A stretch of 64,000 nucleotides of DNA from Rhizobium favelukesii. GTDB lineage: Bacteria > Pseudomonadota > Alphaproteobacteria > Rhizobiales > Rhizobiaceae. The stretch spans positions 2,917,001 to 2,981,000 of the forward strand of contig NZ_HG916852.1 in the NCBI RefSeq assembly GCF_000577275.2. The letters are read 5' to 3'. The position numbers and the translations under genes are program-made. This document shows, piece by piece, positions 55,135 to 64,000 of the stretch. Under the pieces are notes generated by a model. It was not told the origin of the DNA, ran no database searches, and was given only the letters and a program-made list of their open reading frames with translations. Each line of letters begins with the position of its first letter. The first letter of the stretch is position 1.

Positions 55135-55986
55135 ATGACGCCCTCACCGTATTTGAATGACCCCAAGGTCTACATCGACACCGACACCTTCATCGATCTC
55201 ATCAACAAAAAGACACGGTGCCTAATTTGTTGCGAAGCCCTCGAGAGCAAGGTGGTCAACCGGGAACACGTCCTGCCCAAATGGATTCTGCGGAAGTACG
55301 ACCTTTACGACAAGGAGATCACTGTGCCCCACGAATACCATGGTCGGCGATACGATCGCCACACCTTCCCCTGCTGCAAGGACTGCAATTCGCTGCTTGG
55401 AAGGAAGCTGGAGCAGCCGGTGCGACGATTGACGGAAGGCGGATACGCGAAACGTCTACGACACCTTGACGATGACGGGCACCGTCTGCTGTTTCCTGGC
55501 TTTCCTGGATGTTCCTGAAATTCCTGATAAAGGACGGCGCCATCGCGATCAACCCGGATCACCGCGTGGACGCCGTCGTGCAAGACAAGAGCACGGATTG
55601 GGCGACACTCCATCACATCCATTGCCTCGCCAGATCCCCCTATACCGGCGCACGCATTGCAGGAGACGTTCACCATCCTGCAGGCACTGGAAATCTGCGC
55701 GGATATGGCGGCAACGACAACGCGGATCAACAGCAAGCCCATCTACTTCACGCGCATAGATCAAGCCACGGGCCGTCCCTCGATCCATGCGGACCTACCC
55801 GTCCACGAAGAAAATCCTGTCGATCCGCGCACGCGCGCCGCAATATTCGAACTCGTCTACAGGGAGCATCTGCCGCACCTGAAGATAGCGGGCAGCGACG
55901 TGTCCGCCCTGCAGGCCATCAGGGAGAACCGTTTGACCTTCCTCGATCATCGGATAAGCCGGGCGGCCACCGAAATACTGGAATAG
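55135..55986 (+). pseudogene. Zinc-finger/HNH-endonuclease-like gene with two compensating frameshifts
   Basis: Three segments in two frames make one protein. From ATG 55135 (GGAG upstream) the first gives CLICCEALESKVVNREHVLP and HTFPCCKDCNSLLGRKL, a CxxC...HVLPxW...CCxxCN arrangement as in HNH-type nucleases. Around 55485-55495 the frame shifts: continuation as WLSWMFLKFLIKDGAIAINP, then TDWATLHHIHCLARSPYTGA. Near 55645-55655 it returns to the first frame with ETFTILQALEICADMAATTT and runs to 55986. Without the shifts the protein would be about 283 residues. As read, the frame stops at 55518. Decay or sequence error are both possible. Confidence 0.7.
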
Positions 55987-56034
55987 ACAATTGCTTCCGG
56001 TATTTGCGGACGTTTGCTGAGATCGACGGCGCCG

Positions 56035-57528
56035 TCAGGCATCCGCAAGCGTGCGCTTGACGGCGCTGCGCCAGCCCTTGAGCTTCGCCGCACGCGTCTT
56101 CTCGTCCATGGCGGGTTCAAAGCGATGGTTGCGCTTCCAGCTCTTGGCGAAGCTTTCACGATCCGGCCAGACACCGGCCCTGCTGCCGGCAAGCCATGCC
56201 GCTCCGAGCGCCGTGGTTTCGAGAATGACCGGCCGGTCGACGGGCGCGTCGAGAATGTCTGCCAGCCGCTGCATCGTCCAGTCGGAGGCGACCATGCCAC
56301 CATCGACGCGAAGAACGGTGCTCTCCACGCCGCCCTTCCAGTCCTTGTGCATGGCGTCAAGCAGATCGCGGGACTGGTAGCAGACCGCCTCGAGGGCAGC
56401 GCGGGCGAATTCCTTCGGGCCGCTGTTGCGCGTCAGGCCGAAGATCGCCCCGCGCGCATTCGCATCCCAATGCGGCGCGCCAAGACCGGTGAAGGCGGGA
56501 ACCAGATAGACTTCCTGCGTCGGATCGGCAGCATCGGCAAGCTCGCCGGTGCGAGATGCCGTATCGATGATGCCGAGCCCGTCGCGAAGCCATTGCACGG
56601 CAGCGCCCGCGATGAAGATCGAGCCTTCCAGCGCATAGGTCGTTTCGCCGTTCAGCCGATAGGCGATCGTCGTCAGCAGCCGGTTCTTCGAACCCACGAT
56701 GTCGCTGCCCGTGTTGAGCAGCGCGAAGCAGCCGGTGCCGTAGGTCGATTTCATCATGCCGGGCTCGAAGCAGGCCTGTCCGATGGTCGCCGCATGCTGA
56801 TCGCCGGCGACGCCGAAGATGGGAATCTCCGCGCCAAGAATGGCTTTCTCGGTAATGCCGAAATCGTCGGCGCAGTCCTTCACCTCAGGCAGCATCGCCG
56901 CCGGAACACGCAGGATATCGAGCAGAGCCTTGTCCCAGCAATTGTCGGAAATGTTATACATCAACGTGCGGGAGGCGTTCGTCGCATCGGTCGCGAACAC
57001 CTTGCCACCGGTCAGCCGCCAGATCAGGAAGGCATCGACGGTGCCGAAGCACAATTCGCCCTTGGCGGCGCGGGCCCGCGCACCTTTGACGTTGGCGAGC
57101 AGCCACGAGAGCTTGGTGCCAGAGAAATACGGATCAAGAAGAAGGCCGGTCTTCTTGGTGAATGTCTTTTCGAGATCCTGTCTTTTCAACTTGTCGCAAT
57201 AACTTGCCGTGCGGCGGTCCTGCCAGACGATTGCGTTGTGGATCGGTTTGCCGCTTTCGCGTTCCCAGACGACGACGGTCTCGCGCTGATTGGTAATGCC
57301 GAGCGCCGCGATGTCCTTTGCCTGGATCCTGGCTTCACGGATCGCCATTTTGATGGTCGAGACGACGGAATCCCAGATTTCCTCCGGATCGTGCTCCACC
57401 CAACCGGATCGAGGGTAGATCTGGCGGAACTCCTTCTGGCCCGCACCGGCGATCTGCATTTGGCCATCGAAGACGATCGCCCGCGTCGATGTCGTCCCCT
57501 GATCGATTGCCAGAACATATCCGCTCAT
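56035..57528 (-). CDS. glpK: Glycerol kinase
   Basis: The 497-residue enzyme phosphorylates glycerol to sn-glycerol 3-phosphate. FGGY-kinase signatures are present: [16 protein letters not shown] at the N-terminus (phosphate 1), [18 protein letters not shown], and the ADP-binding [16 protein letters not shown] with [12 protein letters not shown]. Length is normal. It is divergent from bdhA with 179 bases between starts. No glpF or glpD genes are adjacent. Confidence 0.97.
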   Translation of the reverse strand: MSGYVLAIDQGTTSTRAIVFDGQMQIAGAGQKEFRQIYPRSGWVEHDPEEIWDSVVSTIKMAIREARIQAKDIAALGITNQRETVVVWERESGKPIHNAIVWQDRRTASYCDKLKRQDLEKTFTKKTGLLLDPYFSGTKLSWLLANVKGARARAAKGELCFGTVDAFLIWRLTGGKVFATDATNASRTLMYNISDNCWDKALLDILRVPAAMLPEVKDCADDFGITEKAILGAEIPIFGVAGDQHAATIGQACFEPGMMKSTYGTGCFALLNTGSDIVGSKNRLLTTIAYRLNGETTYALEGSIFIAGAAVQWLRDGLGIIDTASRTGELADAADPTQEVYLVPAFTGLGAPHWDANARGAIFGLTRNSGPKEFARAALEAVCYQSRDLLDAMHKDWKGGVESTVLRVDGGMVASDWTMQRLADILDAPVDRPVILETTALGAAWLAGSRAGVWPDRESFAKSWKRNHRFEPAMDEKTRAAKLKGWRSAVKRTLADA

Positions 57529-57676
57529 GCCAGTCCTCCCGCTGATCGTGATTATCGGGAGAAATCAATAAGACAGGAGGGCGGGCGATGAAAGAACCTA
57601 GCCACCTCTTCGACACAAGAGATTTGCCGTCAGCGCGATTGCCAGCAGTGATGCTTTGCGCATAACCTCAACTCTA

Positions 57677-57687
57677 TTGCGTCGCAA
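57677..57687. promoter_or_regulatory. TTGCG-T-CGCAA dyad upstream of bdhA
   Basis: An 11-bp perfect palindrome 20 bases before the bdhA ATG, containing TGC-N3-GCA. PhaR-type regulators of PHB metabolism recognise TGC/GCA-rich dyads, so it is a possible site, but the evidence is weak. Confidence 0.35.
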
Positions 57688-57707
57688 AACGGCTTGAGGA
57701 GAAGAGA

Positions 57708-58484
57708 ATGGCCAGAACAATCGTCGTCACCGGATCCACCAGCGGCATCGGCCTTGCGATCGCGACAGCCTTTGCCGGCAAGGGCGACAACGTCGTCATC
57801 AACGGTTTCGGAAAGCCCGAGGAAATCAAGGCGATAGTCGAGAAGCTTGAATCGGCCTCGAAGGCGAAGGTGATCCATCATCCGGCCGACATGACGAAAC
57901 CAGCTGAAATCGCGGACCTGATCGAAACTGCCGCGAGGACCTGCGGTTCCGTCGATGTGCTGGTCAACAATGCCGGCATCCAGCATGTCGAGAAGATCGA
58001 GGATTTCCCGATCGAAAAGTGGGACCAGATCATCGCGATCAATCTGTCCAGCTCGTTTCACACCATGCGTGCCGCGATCCCGCTGATGAAGGCGAGGAAA
58101 AAGGGACGCATCATCAACATCGCCTCCGCGCACGGCTTGGTCGCCTCTCCGTTCAAATCCGCCTATGTCGCGGCAAAGCATGGTATATTGGGCCTGACGA
58201 AGACGGCGGCACTGGAACTTGCCGAATTTGGCGTGACCGTGAACGCCATCTGCCCGGGCTATGTGCTGACGCCTCTCGTCGAGAAACAGATACCGGATAC
58301 GGCCAAGGCACGCGGCATGACCGAGGAGCAGGTCAAGACCGAAGTGATCCTCAAGGCCCAGCCGACGCATGAATTCGTCAAGGCGGAAGAGATTGGGGCG
58401 CTGGCTCTCTACCTCGCAAGCGACGAAGCCCGGCAGGTGACCGGCACCCACATCTCGATTGACGGTGGCTGGACCGCGGCATAA
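57708..58484 (+). CDS. bdhA: D-3-hydroxybutyrate dehydrogenase
   Basis: The 258-residue short-chain dehydrogenase oxidises D-3-hydroxybutyrate to acetoacetate with NAD+, the step that opens polyhydroxybutyrate use. The Rossmann motif is TGSTSGIG (8-15), NNAG is at 87-90, and the catalytic Ser140, Tyr153 and Lys157 lie in NIASAHGL and SAYVAAKHG. GAGGAGAAGAG precedes the ATG. It is followed by xdhA after 34 bases, the mixed-function operon described in S. meliloti. Confidence 0.97.
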   Translation: MARTIVVTGSTSGIGLAIATAFAGKGDNVVINGFGKPEEIKAIVEKLESASKAKVIHHPADMTKPAEIADLIETAARTCGSVDVLVNNAGIQHVEKIEDFPIEKWDQIIAINLSSSFHTMRAAIPLMKARKKGRIINIASAHGLVASPFKSAYVAAKHGILGLTKTAALELAEFGVTVNAICPGYVLTPLVEKQIPDTAKARGMTEEQVKTEVILKAQPTHEFVKAEEIGALALYLASDEARQVTGTHISIDGGWTAA

Positions 58485-58518
58485 CCATTCAAAATAAAGA
58501 TAAAAACCAAGGAACGAT

Positions 58519-59985
58519 ATGAACGACAGCATCCGCTTCATCCTGAATGGCGAGGACGTCACGCTTGGCGATGTCCGGCCGACCGAGACGCTTCTCGATT
58601 ATCTCCGGTTGAAGCGCCGGCTGACCGGCACGAAGGAAGGATGCGCGGAGGGCGATTGCGGCGCCTGCACCGTCCTTGTGGGACGGCTGATCGACGGCAA
58701 GCTGCATTATGAACCCGTCAACGCCTGCATTCGCTTCATGGGGTCTTTGAATGCCACCCATGTCGTCACCGTCGAGCATCTGGCCGCCAGGGACGGTTCG
58801 CTGCATCCGGTACAGCAGGCAATGGTCGATTGCCACGGCTCGCAATGCGGCTTCTGTACGCCGGGTTTCGTCATGTCGATGTATGGCCTCTGGCTTTCCA
58901 ACGACAAGCCGGTTCGCGCCGACATCGAAAAAGCCCTGCAAGGCAATCTCTGTCGTTGCACCGGTTACGAGCCGATCGTGAAAGCCGCCGAGCAGGTGAG
59001 CCGCACCCGCCCGAGCGCACTCTTCGACCCGCTCGAAAAGACCCGCTCGGATATCATCTCGCGCCTCTGGGCGATGCGGAACAGCGAGACGATCTCGATC
59101 ACGACGGTGGAGGGCCGGCTGGTCCTGCCGGGATCGCTGGACGCGCTGGCGCGTGTGCTGTGCGAAGAGCCGACCGCCACCATCGTCGCGGGATCGACCG
59201 ATGTGGGCCTCTGGGTGACCAAGCAGATGCGCGCCTTGAACCCGGTCGTCTTTATAAACCATCTGACCGATCTGCAGTCGATCACCGCTGGCGACGGCGG
59301 CTTCACGATCGGCGCCGGCGTGACCTACAGCCGCGCCTTCGAAACCATCGCCAGCAAGGTGCCGACCCTCGGCCGCCTCATCGACCGCATCGGCGGAGAT
59401 CAGGTGCGCAACATGGGCACGATCGGCGGCAACATCGCCAACGGTTCGCCGATCGGCGATATGCCACCGCCACTGATTGCCCTCGGCGCCACGGTGAAGC
59501 TGCGTTCTCTGGCCGGAACGCGCATGCTGCGTCTGGAAGATTTCTTCATCGATTATGGCAAGCAGGATCGCCGACCGGGCGAGTTCGTCGAGAGCATCTT
59601 CGTGCCCTATCCCGCCGAGGCGACCCAGTTTGCCGTCTACAAGATCACCAAGCGCCGCGATGAGGACATCACGGCGGTTCTCGGCGCCTTCTACCTGACA
59701 CTGGATACGGAGGGAGACGTCAACGACATCCGCATCGCCTTCGGGGGCATGGCCGCAACACCGAAGCGTGCCCGCAGCGTCGAGAATGCGCTCATGGGCA
59801 AGCCTTGGAGCGAGACGACGATCGAAACCGTCCGGGCCGAGTTCGACGCCGACTTCCAGCCGCTGACCGACTGGCGCGCGACGGCCGAATACCGTCAGTT
59901 GACCGCCAAGAACCTTCTGACCCGTTTCTATCTGGAAACGTCAGGCACATCGGCGGAATTGAGGCGTTTCGAGGAGGTGGCATAA
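58519..59985 (+). CDS. xdhA: Xanthine dehydrogenase small subunit (Fe-S and FAD)
   Basis: The 488-residue subunit carries two [2Fe-2S] clusters and FAD. The plant-type cluster uses Cys42, Cys47, Cys50 (GCAEGDCGAC) and Cys70; the second uses Cys110, Cys113 (SQCGFCTPG) and Cys145, Cys147 (LCRCTGY). The FAD domain starts near 195 with TIVAGSTDVGLW and GGDQVRNMGTIGGNIANGSP. It passes electrons from the molybdenum site of XdhB to NAD+. It follows bdhA by 34 bases and its stop codon touches the xdhB start (TAAATG). Confidence 0.97.
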   Translation: MNDSIRFILNGEDVTLGDVRPTETLLDYLRLKRRLTGTKEGCAEGDCGACTVLVGRLIDGKLHYEPVNACIRFMGSLNATHVVTVEHLAARDGSLHPVQQAMVDCHGSQCGFCTPGFVMSMYGLWLSNDKPVRADIEKALQGNLCRCTGYEPIVKAAEQVSRTRPSALFDPLEKTRSDIISRLWAMRNSETISITTVEGRLVLPGSLDALARVLCEEPTATIVAGSTDVGLWVTKQMRALNPVVFINHLTDLQSITAGDGGFTIGAGVTYSRAFETIASKVPTLGRLIDRIGGDQVRNMGTIGGNIANGSPIGDMPPPLIALGATVKLRSLAGTRMLRLEDFFIDYGKQDRRPGEFVESIFVPYPAEATQFAVYKITKRRDEDITAVLGAFYLTLDTEGDVNDIRIAFGGMAATPKRARSVENALMGKPWSETTIETVRAEFDADFQPLTDWRATAEYRQLTAKNLLTRFYLETSGTSAELRRFEEVA

Positions 59986-62325
59986 ATGGACAAGTCAACT
60001 CTCCCCGACCCAAAGTTTATCATATCAGGCGCGATGCATGGCTCGCTGCGCCACGATTCAGCGCACAAGCACGTTACCGGCACCGCCGACTATATCGACG
60101 ACCTGCCCGAGCCTGCCGACCTGCTGCATGGCGCACTCGGCCTGTCCGACCGGGCGCACGCCGAGATCATCAGCATGGACCTTTCCGAGGTCAAGGCGAC
60201 ACCGGGTGTCATCTGGGTTTTCACCGGCAAGGACGTGCCCGGCGTCAATGACGTCAGTTCGAACGGCAGCCACGACGAGCCGCTGCTGGCCGAACACAAG
60301 GTCGAATTTCACAACCAGCCGATCTTCGCCGTCATTGCCGAAACGCGCGAGATCGCCCGCCGCGCCGCCCGCAAGGCAAAGATCGAATATCGCGACCTGC
60401 CGCACTGGAGCGATATCGACGGCGCGCTTGAAAATGGCAGCCCGCTCGTCATCACGCCGATGACCTTGCAGCGCGGCGATGCCAAGGGCGAGATGGAGAA
60501 CGCCCCGCGCCGATTGAAGGGCCTGATGCGGATCGGCGGCCAGGAGCACTTCTATCTCGAAAGCCACATTGCCGTGGCCATCCCCGGCGAGGACGACGAG
60601 GTCGCCATCTGGTCATCCACCCAGCATCCGAGCGAGATCCAGCATATTGTGGGCCACGTCCTCGATATCGCGTCGAACGCGGTGACGGTGAACGTGCGCC
60701 GCATGGGCGGCGGTTTCGGCGGCAAGGAGACGCAGGGCAACCAGTTTGCCGCCCTGGCGGCGATTGCCGCCAAGACACTGAAGCGCGCCATCAAGTTTCG
60801 TCCTGATCGCGACGAGGACATGGCCGCAACCGGCAAGCGCCACGACTTCCTTGTCGACTACGAGATCGGCTTCGATGACGAAGGCCGCATCCACGCAGTC
60901 GACGCCACCTATGCCGCGCGCTGCGGCTTCTCCTCGGATCTTTCCGGCCCTGTAACGGACCGGGCGCTGTTCCACGCAGATTCCAGCTATTTCTATCCGC
61001 ATGTCCATCTGACATCGAAGCCGCTGAAGACCCACACCGTGTCCAACACCGCCTTCCGCGGTTTTGGCGGGCCACAGGGCATGCTCGGGGCTGAACGCTT
61101 CATCGAAGAGATCGCCTATGCGCTCGGCAAGGACCCGCTCGACGTCCGCAAGCTGAACTTCTACGGCCAGCCGGGCTCCGGCCGCACGTTGACCCCCTAC
61201 CATCAAGAGGTCGAAGACAGCATCCTCGAACGCATCGTCAGCGAACTGGAAGAAAGCGCCGAGTACCAAGCGCGCCGCAACGCCATCATCGCGTTCAACC
61301 GCGACAGCCGCTACATTCGCAAAGGCATTGCGCTGACGCCAGTCAAGTTCGGCATCTCCTTCACCATGACAGCGTTCAACCAGGCCGGCGCCCTCGTCCA
61401 CGTCTATCAGGATGGTTCAATCCACCTGAACCACGGCGGCACCGAAATGGGCCAGGGGCTATACACCAAGGTCGCGCAGGTGCTCGCCGACAGCTTTCAG
61501 GTCGATATCGAGCATGTGAAGATCACGGCAACGACGACCGGCAAGGTGCCCAACACGTCGGCCACCGCGGCATCCTCCGGATCGGACCTGAACGGCATGG
61601 CGGCCTACGATGCCGCCCGCCAGATCAAGGAACGGCTGGTTGCCTTTGCCGCCGAAAAATGGGGCGTACCTCCGACGGACGTTGTCTTCCTGCCCAATCG
61701 CGTCAGGGTTGGCGACAAGGAGTTCCCCTTCCCTGATTTCATCAAGCAGGCCTATTTGGCCCGCGTCCAGCTTTCCGCCGCCGGATTCTATAAAACCCCG
61801 AAGATCCATTGGGATCGTGCAGCCGGCCGCGGCACGCCGTTCTACTACTATTCCTATGGCGCAGCCTGCTCGGAGGTCTCGATTGATACACTCACCGGCG
61901 AATACCTCGTCGAACGCACCGATATCCTGCACGATGTCGGCCGCTCGCTGAACCCGGCGATCGATATCGGCCAGGTGGAGGGCGCATTCATTCAGGGCAT
62001 GGGCTGGCTGACAACGGAGGAACTGTGGTGGGACGACAAGGGCCGGCTGCGCACGCACGCGCCTTCGACCTACAAGATCCCCCTCGCCTCCGATCGCCCG
62101 AAGATTTTCAACGTGCGTCTTGCCGAATGGTCGGAGAATACTGAACACACGATCGGCCGCTCCAAGGCCGTCGGCGAACCGCCGCTCATGCTGGCGATCT
62201 CAGTGCTGGAGGCGCTTTCCATGGCCGTTGCCAGTGTTGCCAACTACAAGGTCTGCCCGCAGCTCGATTCACCGGCAACGCCCGAGCGGGTGTTGATGGC
62301 CGTGGAGAGAATGAAGAAGGCATAG
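59986..62325 (+). CDS. xdhB: Xanthine dehydrogenase molybdopterin subunit
   Basis: The 779-residue subunit binds the molybdenum cofactor and hydroxylates hypoxanthine and xanthine to urate. Signatures are KHVTGTADYIDDLPEPAD at the start, RRMGGGFGGKETQGNQ, NTAFRGFGGPQGMLGAE and the catalytic Glu731 in VGEPPLMLAIS. Length is normal. xdhC, needed to insert sulfurated cofactor, is not next to it. With ade at 31 kb, the window holds two purine breakdown steps: adenine to hypoxanthine, then to urate. Confidence 0.97.
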   Translation: MDKSTLPDPKFIISGAMHGSLRHDSAHKHVTGTADYIDDLPEPADLLHGALGLSDRAHAEIISMDLSEVKATPGVIWVFTGKDVPGVNDVSSNGSHDEPLLAEHKVEFHNQPIFAVIAETREIARRAARKAKIEYRDLPHWSDIDGALENGSPLVITPMTLQRGDAKGEMENAPRRLKGLMRIGGQEHFYLESHIAVAIPGEDDEVAIWSSTQHPSEIQHIVGHVLDIASNAVTVNVRRMGGGFGGKETQGNQFAALAAIAAKTLKRAIKFRPDRDEDMAATGKRHDFLVDYEIGFDDEGRIHAVDATYAARCGFSSDLSGPVTDRALFHADSSYFYPHVHLTSKPLKTHTVSNTAFRGFGGPQGMLGAERFIEEIAYALGKDPLDVRKLNFYGQPGSGRTLTPYHQEVEDSILERIVSELEESAEYQARRNAIIAFNRDSRYIRKGIALTPVKFGISFTMTAFNQAGALVHVYQDGSIHLNHGGTEMGQGLYTKVAQVLADSFQVDIEHVKITATTTGKVPNTSATAASSGSDLNGMAAYDAARQIKERLVAFAAEKWGVPPTDVVFLPNRVRVGDKEFPFPDFIKQAYLARVQLSAAGFYKTPKIHWDRAAGRGTPFYYYSYGAACSEVSIDTLTGEYLVERTDILHDVGRSLNPAIDIGQVEGAFIQGMGWLTTEELWWDDKGRLRTHAPSTYKIPLASDRPKIFNVRLAEWSENTEHTIGRSKAVGEPPLMLAISVLEALSMAVASVANYKVCPQLDSPATPERVLMAVERMKKA

Positions 62326-62371
62326 GCTGAAGTGGCAGCATCTCGGGGCACTGCCACTCCAATCTCACGGC

Positions 62372-62575
62372 TTACCGCCGGAACTCGCTGTTGTAGCGCG
62401 GCTCGCGCCCGTCCATGAAACCGAGGTCGCGCTTGATGCGATCCGGCATACCCTCGAATTCCAGCCTATCCCATCCCGAAAGCCGACGCAGCAGTCTCCG
62501 GCCAAGGTCGGACAGCCAACTGGAAGTCCCGGCAGCCCTTGCCTGCCTGTCCTGTACGATAGCGGCGCAATCCAT
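62372..62575 (-). CDS. DUF1127-type small protein
   Basis: The 67-residue basic protein has the DUF1127-like core SWLSDLGRRLLRRLSGWDRL followed by GMPDRIKRDLGFMDGRE. GAGGTGA lies five bases before the ATG. Many small DUF1127 proteins in rhizobia affect RNA or phosphate and carbon metabolism, and several sit next to GcvA-like LysR genes as here. It is divergent from the LysR gene, with a clear dyad between them. Confidence 0.75.
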   Translation of the reverse strand: MDCAAIVQDRQARAAGTSSWLSDLGRRLLRRLSGWDRLEFEGMPDRIKRDLGFMDGREPRYNSEFRR

Positions 62576-62589
62576 AACATCACCTCAAC

Positions 62590-62614
62590 AATCTGATCCG
62601 TTGGGTTGCAGATT
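62590..62614. promoter_or_regulatory. LysR-type operator dyad
   Basis: AATCTG-N13-CAGATT is a 25-bp dyad with perfect 6-bp arms, placed between the divergent DUF1127 and LysR genes. This is the usual position and size of a LysR activation site. Confidence 0.6.
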
Positions 62615-62676
62615 GCGCCAATAAATGCTGAAATTCCAATCGAACGCTCGTCTGGATGCATAAAGAGAACTTATCC

Positions 62677-63585
62677 ATGAAGCTGTCGAAGCAGTTTCCC
62701 CTGAACGCGCTGCGCGTATTTGAGGCCGTCGCGCGGCTTGGCAGTTTCACCAAGGCCGGCGACGAACTCGGCATGACGCAGACGGCCGTCAGCTACCAGG
62801 TGAAGCTGCTGGAGGAGAATATCGGCGAGCCCCTCTTTATGCGGCGCCCGCGCCATATCAGACTGACCGACGCCGGCGAACGGCTGGCGCCCAAAGTGAC
62901 GGAGGCCTTCGCCATATTGCACGAAGCGATGGCCTCGGTTCGCGGAGCAGCCGAGGAAACGCTGCTCATTCACTCCGCGCCGACCTTCGCCTCGCAATGG
63001 CTGGCGCGTCATCTCGGCTCGTTTCACCTCAAATATCCCGCCACCGCCGTACGTCTGATCACATCGGACTCGCTGATCGATTTTGCCAGGGAGCCCGCCG
63101 ACATCGCGATCCGCAGCGGCAAGGGCGAGTGGCCGGGCCTCGTGTCCCACCGGCTGCTGGCGATCGATTTCACTCCGATGCTGAGCCCCGAACTTGCGGC
63201 CAGTGCCGGCGGCATCCACCAGCCGAGCGATCTCCTCAAGTTGCGACTGATCGATGCCGGCGACTCGTGGTGGACGTCATGGTTCGAGGCGGCCGGTGTC
63301 GCCGATCCCGACCTTGCGGGCAGACCGCGCAGCCGGCTCGGCGCGCAATCCTTCGAGGCGAGTGCTGCCCTGGCGGGGCAGGGCGTGGCGATCCTGACGC
63401 CGGCATTCTATCGCGATGACCTTGCCGCCGGTCGGCTGCTCCAGCCCTTTCCAATCCTCTGCAGCGACAACGATTGGGACTACTGGCTGGCCTACCCGGA
63501 AAGCCGCCGCAATGTTCCTAAAATCAAAGCATTTCGAAACTGGATTCTCGAGGAAATGGACGTCGCCGCGACCAACGGAAGCTAA
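62677..63585 (+). CDS. GcvA-like LysR-family regulator
   Basis: The 302-residue protein has the LysR helix-turn-helix (LNALRVFEAVARLGSFTKAG, MTQTAVSYQVKLLEENIGEP) and a substrate-binding domain with DIAIRSGKGEWPGL and WLAYPESRRNVPKIKAFRNW, the latter typical of the GcvA subgroup. ATG 62677 was preferred over 62656. It faces the DUF1127 gene across a 101-bp region with a strong dyad, and probably activates that gene. The effector is unknown. Its stop overlaps the next, convergent gene by four bases. Confidence 0.92.
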   Translation: MKLSKQFPLNALRVFEAVARLGSFTKAGDELGMTQTAVSYQVKLLEENIGEPLFMRRPRHIRLTDAGERLAPKVTEAFAILHEAMASVRGAAEETLLIHSAPTFASQWLARHLGSFHLKYPATAVRLITSDSLIDFAREPADIAIRSGKGEWPGLVSHRLLAIDFTPMLSPELAASAGGIHQPSDLLKLRLIDAGDSWWTSWFEAAGVADPDLAGRPRSRLGAQSFEASAALAGQGVAILTPAFYRDDLAAGRLLQPFPILCSDNDWDYWLAYPESRRNVPKIKAFRNWILEEMDVAATNGS

Positions 63586-63920
63586 TAGCCCATCTGCGGC
63601 GCGTAGAAGCAGCGCGGCGTATCCTCGTTCGGGAACAGGCAGAGATGGTAGTCGCCGTCACCGGAGCGCATTGCCTTGCCCATGGGAAGGAGGAAGACAT
63701 GCGCATGCGTGACAAGCCTGTGATCGCCTGGCAACAACGTCACCCGATAGCCATGCGGCGTAATTGCCACGCTTTTTGGCGGGATCATCTGGCAGTCTCC
63801 AGTTTCGCTGTCGCCGTTGCAACAGAAGGGCTCGTAGCTCCAGCCTGAAGGCGCATCATGGGCCTGAACACAGGACGCGAATGCAATCATCACACACACA
63901 AGAATGCTGCGCATTGGCAT
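63582..63920 (-). CDS. Small secreted protein with four or more cysteines
   Basis: The 112-residue protein has a signal peptide (MPMRSILVCVMIAFASCVQA) and a mature part of about 92 residues. Conserved-looking stretches are SGWSYEPFCCNGDSETGDCQ, VTLLPGDHRLVTHAHVF and DYHLCLFPNEDTPRCFYAP, with five cysteines in the mature part. ATG 63914 is an alternative start. I recognise the pattern as a common rhizobial hypothetical protein but cannot name a function. The last 80 bases of the window hold only its upstream region. Confidence 0.75.
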   Translation of the reverse strand: MPMRSILVCVMIAFASCVQAHDAPSGWSYEPFCCNGDSETGDCQMIPPKSVAITPHGYRVTLLPGDHRLVTHAHVFLLPMGKAMRSGDGDYHLCLFPNEDTPRCFYAPQMGY

Positions 63921-64000
63921 CTTCTCCGTTGATGAATGCGCCGCCGGAATGAAGCGGTTTTCACCTCATCCCGACGGCCTCAAAAATGAAATTGTAATCG

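Noticed and set aside
56014..57591. 525-codon open frame on the plus strand
   Set aside because: It is antisense to glpK.

Overview
The window looks like a chromosomal stretch of a Rhizobiaceae alphaproteobacterium of the Sinorhizobium/Ensifer-Rhizobium group. The evidence is a fused trpE(G) with a leaderless trpL carrying three tandem Trp codons, a haem receptor of the ShmR/HmuR type with a TGA-N9-TCA iron box, the choXWV choline operon, bacA, a NolR-like ArsR protein, and the bdhA-xdhA-xdhB mixed-function operon. From memory, the order leuA-clpP-queF-CDF-trpE(G)-shmR-tdk-choXWV resembles Sinorhizobium meliloti; I could not verify this. No rRNA, tRNA, CRISPR array, prophage or insertion sequence was recognised.

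Layout. 1-13 kb: 5' part of leuA behind a leucine leader peptide, a BenE-type permease divergent from a MerR-ATPase fusion regulator, a frameshifted methyltransferase, clpP, a DUF2076 protein, a GT25 glycosyltransferase, a CDF exporter coupled to queF, a DUF2161 nuclease-fold protein, a DUF2459 protein, and trpE(G) with its trpL attenuator. 13-23 kb: haem receptor, extensin-like protein, a small Cys-rich secreted protein, fhs, a LuxR regulator, a DUF2333/coiled-coil pair and tdk. 23-31 kb: choXWV, a HugZ-like flavin/haem protein, a NolR-like ArsR regulator, an omega-amino-acid aminotransferase, a secreted hydrolase and a LivK-type binding protein. 31-39 kb: adenine deaminase, alpha-glucosidase, a KDG-type kinase, a GT4 glycosyltransferase, and an esterase divergent from an OhrR-like MarR regulator.

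39-48 kb: der with a TPR protein, an NnrU-like protein, a polysaccharide-deacetylase-like protein, bacA, an MFS transporter divergent from a PadR regulator, a map paralogue and an LLM oxidoreductase. 48-51 kb: an ECF42-type sigma factor module (YCII/DGPF protein, sigma factor, SRPBCC, DoxX). 51-64 kb: a MYG1 protein, a secreted TIM-barrel-like protein and membrane acyltransferase, OsmC, a frameshifted zinc-finger/HNH-like gene, glpK divergent from bdhA-xdhA-xdhB, a DUF1127 gene divergent from a GcvA-like LysR regulator, and a small secreted protein.

Taken together this is mostly core metabolism (Leu, Trp, one-carbon, PHB, purine and choline use), iron/haem uptake and envelope functions, interleaved with small regulator-target modules. 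The points of most interest are the two ribosome-sensing leaders (leuL, trpL), the MerR-ATPase fusion, the ECF42 module, several visible operators, and four sites where one-base frameshifts interrupt otherwise recognisable proteins.
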